Shown: one piece after another, positions 57,919 through 64,000 of the stretch
Layout of the letters: each line of letters begins with the position of its first letter
Numbering within the stretch: position 1 is the first letter of the stretch
Assembly (NCBI GenBank): GCA_960531495.1
Contig: OY482846.1
Coordinates: forward strand, 13,916,986 to 13,980,985
DNA from: Zeus faber
Lineage: Eukaryota > Chordata > Actinopteri > Zeiformes > Zeidae
Length of the DNA: 64,000 nucleotides
Direction: 5' to 3'
Made by a program: the position numbers and the translations under genes
Notes under the pieces: generated by a model
The model's input: the letters and a program-made list of their open reading frames with translations, nothing else
Told to the model about the DNA's origin: nothing
Database searches by the model: none

Positions 57919-57963
<45 letters not shown>
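57919..57963 (+). repeat. (CAG)15 tract encoding polyglutamine in the gag remnant
   Basis: Uninterrupted CAG units. In the frame EEFSTAQ...QDHAIKVLQLEIQGLQRQ they encode polyglutamine, followed by a Gln/Leu-rich, coiled-coil-like segment and a stop. Confidence 0.85.
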
Positions 57964-58309
57964 GACCACGCCATTAAGGTCCTTCAATTGGAAATCCAGG
58001 GCCTTCAGCGCCAGATCCAGCTCCACCAGTAGCTGTTGGCGCTCTAACCAGCGGTCCCTTCCTCCTTAGAGCCAGAAGGAAGGTGGAGAACAGCGAGCGC
58101 CAGCAGTCCAGCCATGACCAGGGCCAGTGCCAGCAGTCCAGTGATCACCAAGGTGAGCACCAGCAGCCCGACTGTCACCGGGGTCAGCGGTCCAGCCATG
58201 GCCATAGGCAGTGCCAGCATCCAGCCCCACCCCTGCTCCAAGAAAGGACCCACCCAGAGAGTACCCACATCCCCACACCGGCTCCAAGAATAAGCCGCCA
58301 GTAGTACCA

Positions 58310-59020
58310 GTGGAAAAACAGGCAGCTCTTCACCCTTCGAAAGAATTGGGAAGGACCTAATCGGACCATTAGACCAGAGTGCACAGGCATATCGCTTTTT
58401 GTTAGTCCTTGTGGAAAATGCAACATGGTATCCCGAAGCAGTTACCCTGCGTAGCATCTCTGCAAAATGTGTTGTGCAGGCTGTGTTTCAGGTTTTCTCC
58501 TTCCACACACACTCAGGGAAATGTATGAATTGTTGGGCGTTCGCTCCATTCGGACCAGCGTGTACCAGTGTGTACCATCCCTAGACAGATGGTCTGGTTG
58601 AAAGGTTCAATAAAACGCTGAAGAACATGGTTCGTAGGTTTGGTTAAAAGGGGTTCGTTTGCTCACAAGGACAGCTAAAATTGGACCCTGTGTTATTTGC
58701 AGTCTCCAGGCATCCACAGGATTTTCTCCTTTTGAGCGGCTCTTCGTTAGAAAGCCCAGGGGTTTGTTGGACCTGCTTAAGGGAAGCTGGAAGGGAGGTC
58801 CAAGCAAAAGTAAAAAGGAAATTCAGAACGTCCTGGATCTGAGAGCAAAACTCTGCACAATTGGACAGTTGTCACGGGAGAATTTCCTCAAGGTGCAGGA
58901 ATGGCAGCGGTGCCTGTATGACAGAGGGGCTTAGCTGAGACAATTCTCACCAGGAGATAAGGTCCTCATGTTGCTTCCCACGTCCAGCTCCCAATTTCTC
59001 ACCAAGTAGCAAGGGCCGTT
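58310..59020 (+). pseudogene. Gmr1-type integrase remnant
   Basis: Pieces in order: PFERIGKDLIGPLDQSAQAY and LVLVENATWYPEAVTLRS (catalytic core start, about 58335-58455), then TSVYHP-stop-TDGLVERFNKTLK (about 58565-58625), where CAG has become TAG. ASTGFSPFERLFVRKPRGLL follows (about 58710-58770), then a C-terminal FSPGDKVLMLLPTSSSQF segment (about 58942-58995). A central part of the core between 58500 and 58560 is deleted. Inactive. Confidence 0.85.
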
Positions 59021-59229
59021 TATGGTTACACAGTGAATGGGGGATGTTGATAACAGTATGAGGTTGTGCCCTCAGACAGGGGGGTGACTACCCAAATTGA
59101 CCACCTTAACCTCCCAAATGCAACAACCGTAGTGGAGAGAGATGAGTTGAGCCTAATTTCTGTGACCCCTGTCCCTTGTAATGACCATCTCTCACTGGGC
59201 CAGAGAGGGGGGTTGCTGACTTGCAACGG

Positions 59230-60080
59230 CCGTTTGCAGATGTTTTCTCCCCTTTGCCAGGGCGCACCACCCTCATAGACCACCACATCAAAATGTCCCC
59301 AGGGGTAACGATATGTTATGGCCCTATTGCTTGCCTGAGCACAAAAGAAAGGTGGTGCAGGCAGAGATCGCGACCATGAAGGGCTTAGACATGGGAGTGA
59401 TTGAGAGTCTAACAGTGACTGTTGTAGCCTCTTTGCGCTGATATAGAAGCCTGATGAGTCTATATGGTTTTGAGTGGACTATCGCAGGGTCAATAATGTG
59501 TCAAAGTTTGATACCTATCCAGTGCCCTGGGTCGACAAACTTCTGGATCGGCTTGGCACTGCGCACTTTTTCACGACACTGGATCAGACCAGATTCCCTT
59601 GTCTCCAGTGTCTAAGGATATTTGATCTTCTCCACTCAGTTTGTACCAGTTTCACACACTTCCATTTGGTTGTTTAGGGCCCCAGCCCCTTTCCAGCGCC
59701 TCATGGACTGGGTGCTGCGCCCGCATGTGGCATATGATGCGGCTTACCTGGATGTCATACCTAGGAGCAGCATATGCGGCAGGTGGGGGCAGTCCTGGAT
59801 TCCCTGAGGCAGGCTGGGCAGACGGCCAACCCAAAGAAGTGTGCAGTTGGTCGGAGGGAGTTACAGTATCTCGGGTTCTACTTGGGCTGCAGGCAGGTGC
59901 GTCCTCAGATAGACAAGGCAGCAGCAATTGTGGCCTGCCCAAGGGCCAAAAAACCAGGTGAGGGGATTTTTGCGGATGCAGGCTATTAAAGGGGCTTCAT
60001 TTCGAATTTTTCAGAGTTGACCGGTCCCCAAACAGACCTCACCTGGAAAGCTGCCTCAGATCCGTTCCAGTGGATGGTTC
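59230..60080 (+). pseudogene. Gmr1-type (Ty3/gypsy) reverse transcriptase remnant
   Basis: Follows the integrase directly. Fragments: VFSPLCQGAPP/TLIDHHIKMSPGV (59240-59305), VVQAEIATMKGLDMGVIES (59352-59408), VDYRRVNNVSKFDTYPVPWV and DKLLDRLGTAHFFTTLDQT (59477-59590), SLYQFHTLPFG (about 59635-59670), FQRLMDWVLRPHVAYDAAYLD (59692-59752), then ANPKKCAVGRRELQYLGFYL and VRPQIDKAAAIVACPRAKKP (59828-59958). The YLDD catalytic motif reads YLDV, so one Asp codon is missing. The following RNase H start (about 60035-60080) is cut short. Confidence 0.87.
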
Positions 60081-60197
60081 CATGCCAGTTGAGAGTGTTA
60101 AACAGGCCCGCTGTGGGGAGCCAGTGCTCCATATGCTTAATACCGTTTTTAGCTGTCAGCCGTGCAGTTACCCGGATTAAGTCGGGCAGTGGGGGTA

Positions 60198-60530
60198 TGT
60201 GGCAGCGGGGAGTAGTTTTGGCGGCATCTGCAGGTGGAGAGAGCCGGCACTGGCAACTGAAAGTGGACGCACCTGTAGGAGATTGAGTTAATTCGCATAA
60301 TCTTAAAAAAACGCTGTGTTTTTCACCTCTCGCTCTCTCTCCTGACAGGGTGGCTGGGCTCCAGTCCCGAGGATGACAACGGAGCAGCACGTGCCTGCAA
60401 GGGAAATTTTCTAGTTGGTGTGAAAAGACCAGTTCTATGCTCTGTAAAATAAACGCCCAGCAACAACTGGCTTTTTGTTCTACCTGCCTCCTGGTCCAAA
60501 CCCTACCTTGGAACCACCAGTCTCGTCACT
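60198..60530 (+). mobile_element. 3' LTR of the Gmr1-like retrotransposon
   Basis: Begins TGTGGCAGCGGGG right after a purine-rich tract (gtcgggcagtggggg, 60181-60195). It carries the same blocks as the 5' LTR plus an extra segment of about 80 bases (about 60310-60405), so the 5' copy has a deletion or the 3' copy an insertion. It ends near gtctcgtcact at 60530. Confidence 0.8.
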
Positions 60531-62025
60531 CGAGTGTGTTAGTTAGCAGATGAGCCTCAGGTCTGTAAGGTGTTATATAAGTCTGATCATGTTGAGTCAA
60601 TGGTTTGCCTGAGACCTGGGTGTGTGTGCATGTGTGTCTGCATGTACTATGTGCGCAGGCCACAGGGCATACAGACGTCGGGACCATGGTGAGAGAGAGA
60701 AAAAGCATTCATGCAATTTGATCAGAGGCCTCAATCAAATTTCAGATTTAAAAATAACTTGTGAACCAAATCATCTTTTTTTCTAGGAATTTGAGAGTGA
60801 AGTGATTGGGAACATAGATGCTGATTTTTATACGTTTCCGAGCTTGTCTCTGCTCATGGGGGACATTCTTTTTCTCTGTTTTGACTCTGAACCTGCACTG
60901 TCCACACCATCCACAAACCCAAAGTGTTTTTTTTCCCATTATTAGTTGCACAACAGGAAAGTCGTGTCAGTAAGTCAGTTGTGAGTCTCCTGTGTCATCG
61001 AATAACAGCTTTTACAAAACCACTTGTAAGCACCCAAACCTGTAAAAATCCCTCCAGTGTGACTTCACAAGTAACTAGTTACAACTAGTCGAATCAAAGT
61101 ACTTATATTTTGACTTGAGATATTTTCTAACAATGTATTTTTATAGCAGTATCAATCCTACACATTAGTAGAAGTGATTATTGTTAAATAATGATGAACA
61201 TTTTTTTTATATATATACAACATAATAATATGTTAATTATTGTTATTATTGATGTGGAAGTCACTGCTACTTGTTACAAAGATCAAACTCCATGGTTACA
61301 TTAATCATCATTATTTGGTTTGAAATGAATAAAAGTCAAACGTGTTGTCGGGAGCTTTCAAATGAGTCTTGTTTGATTTTTGAATAATTTTCATCTTGTT
61401 AAATGAAAGTATTATTTCATAAATCTTCACAATTGTGAAACACACTTATCGGTGTACAATTTCTTCTAAGATTTATTTAACCAAAAAATAGATGATTTAT
61501 TCATAGATTTACCAATTGATTGTTTGTGTGTCTTTTCTACAATTAGGTTGAAGGCTATGATTGTGTTCCCCATAGCTTGCAGGGTTAAAAAAGGGAACTC
61601 AATAAGTAATAACTTGAGTAATTAAGTAAAAACTACTTATGATATTTACTAAAGTTGTTTTCTTCATCACTACTTCTACTTGTGAAAAAAATGGTCCCTG
61701 TATTTAGTAGCATACTCTTCCTCAAATTATAATTTCCAATTACTGGTGGCTAACAGCGTAGAAAACATTATGAGGATGCCACCTTAAAATAAGCTTATCT
61801 CACCTAAAACCAACATATTTTTCTGAAGTTGTTTTCCTTATTTCTTAAAATTCATTATTTATTTTTTTGCTTCATGTCTTAATTTATGATTACATGTATA
61901 ATCTTGTTAAATGTATGTCAATCAATAGGGTTTAATAGTTGTTTTTGATCTATACCTGGTCTTAATTGGCTACAGCAAAAATCTGAGGTTTTTGAACGAA
62001 CCATAACGTCAGAAGTGCTCCTCTT
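60531..62025. other. Intergenic DNA, AT-rich, no gene recognised
   Basis: Nothing recognisable beyond short AT-rich tracts (61200-61260). Confidence 0.4.
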
Positions 62026-62029
62026 TTAC

Positions 62030-62228
62030 TTTATATATATATATATAGATATATGTATATGTATGTATATATATATACCTGTATGTGTATGTCTAAGGCT
62101 AGGTGTATGAATATGTATATATATGTATATATGTATATGTATGCATGTATGTATATATGTATGTATGTATGTGTATATATATATATATAATTTATTTATT
62201 TATACATGTATATATATATATATATCCC
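62030..62228. repeat. (TA)n/(TATG)n low-complexity tract
   Basis: TA runs at 62033-62046, 62070-62080, 62175-62190 and 62208-62226, joined by TATG/GTAT tetranucleotides. Confidence 0.92.
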
Positions 62229-62640
62229 AACCTTGAAATCCATATCTATGCCAACAGGGGAAATACTTCTCTCAAATATATTCAACAATAACATAAAAAT
62301 ATTCCCTCTGAAGTGTATATTTGAACATCAGCAGACCAGGAAAGCTTATTATTAACATTGATAATTCAAACAACCAGAGGAAGCATCTTGTTCTGTAGAG
62401 TGGACATCTCACCTGGGAGGGAAACGATACGTTGGGTGGACCGTGGACGATCGGCGGAGTGGGAGAGTTGGAAGCCGTAGTGAATCTGTTGAAATATGAA
62501 ATTGAAATTAATTTGTAAACCATCTTTACTCTGCAGAGATGCAATGACCTCGTACCAATACTGTTACCTCCTTCCTGGGAGCGACATGGACTGCTTGTTG
62601 TTTTCCATCTATCTGCTCTAATACTCATTTATTCCAGACC

Positions 62641-63427
<787 letters not shown>

Positions 63428-63483
<56 letters not shown>

Positions 63484-63484
63484 T
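63428..63484. repeat. (GT)n microsatellite
   Basis: About 26 GT units ending in a GCGCGTG variant. Confidence 0.97.
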
Positions 63485-63798
63485 GTTATAAACTCATTAA
63501 GGTTTGACATATTCACCGTGGCTCCAGATACTGTATATGTCAATATGTCAAACATTATGCTAATGGAGGTAAAAGGCAGACATATATTTATTACAAATAA
63601 ATGTGGATTACTACTCAAATATGATATTGTATCTGTTATACTTTTGTGATGTTTCGACCTGGATTTGGAAAAGATGGTCAAGGTTACTGCGAGCATCTAG
63701 AGGACATTTTCTGTGGGAATATGTTAATTTGCACAGACTTCCATCATTAAATATCATTATAGTGTTGGAGCTACTTTCCCCCTCCAGTATTATGTTGC

Positions 63799-63885
63799 TA
63801 CACACACACACCACACAAACACACACCACACACACACACACACACACAGGCACACGCACACACGCACACACACACACACACACAG
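63799..63885. repeat. Interrupted (CA)n microsatellite
   Basis: CA runs separated by CCA and GCACG variants. Confidence 0.93.
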
Positions 63886-64000
63886 TCAATATAAATAATG
63901 TATTGCCTTTCAAGAGCACTGCAGTGGATCTGCCTCCACCTTTCTTTGCTCTTGTTGGAAGCCAATTAAATTCAATTCCATTTCCGAGGCTAAGTTGGAA

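Larger units (their letters stand above)
57562..60530 (+). mobile_element. Ty3/gypsy LTR retrotransposon of Gmr1 type, internally deleted
   Basis: Two related LTRs bound about 2.4 kb of internal sequence: primer-binding site, a short gag-like remnant with polyglutamine, integrase, then reverse transcriptase. Integrase before RT, with a gypsy-type RT, is the order of the Gmr1 group first described from Atlantic cod; it differs from standard Ty3/gypsy (RT-RNase H-integrase). Gag, protease and most of RNase H are missing, and stops and frameshifts are common. No target-site duplication was identified. Confidence 0.82.

Overview
The window is vertebrate nuclear DNA and almost certainly from a ray-finned (teleost) fish. 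It is intron-rich and dense in (CA/GT)n, (AT)n and (CT)n microsatellites. It also carries a typical teleost repeat set: L2-clade LINEs with the 'AAGTCGCTTTGGA' type 3' tail, Tc1-like DNA transposons, tRNA-derived SINEs, a hAT-type MITE, a BEL/Pao remnant and a Ty3/gypsy element of the Gmr1 type. Nothing bacterial or viral is present. A 200-base run of N (21720-21919) is an assembly gap.

Two host genes are supported. At the left edge, on the + strand, are the last two coding exons (317-392 and 536-622) of a cGMP-dependent protein kinase: an AGC-kinase tail ending SGWDKDF, closest to PRKG2. The dominant gene is kcnk2 (TREK-1, a two-pore-domain K+ channel) on the - strand. Six coding exons between 13517 and 35819 splice in consistent phase into a 429-residue channel with four membrane segments, two pore filters and the regulated C-terminal tail. 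Its start codon appears to be assembled by splicing: a 5' exon in a GC-rich island ends in A at 37057, and the next exon begins TG at 35819. The kinase gene and kcnk2 converge tail to tail across about 12.9 kb.

Layout: 1-0.6 kb kinase 3' end; 0.7-13.5 kb intergenic/3' flank with MITEs, two L2 LINEs, a 114-bp perfect palindrome and local duplications; 13.5-37.6 kb kcnk2, with introns holding a hAT MITE, two Tc1-like transposons, a solo-LTR-like repeat and a SINE; 37.6-64 kb region upstream of kcnk2 with no recognisable host exon, holding a SINE, Tc1 fragments, a BEL/Pao pol remnant, LINE pieces, LTR-like repeats and the Gmr1-like retrotransposon (57562-60530).

I found no undescribed multi-gene system. 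The observations most worth checking are the splice-made start codon of kcnk2, the integrase-before-reverse-transcriptase order of the gypsy element, the divergent PRKG-type tail, and several perfect inverted repeats. Family comparisons are from memory of well-known protein sequences; no database search was run.
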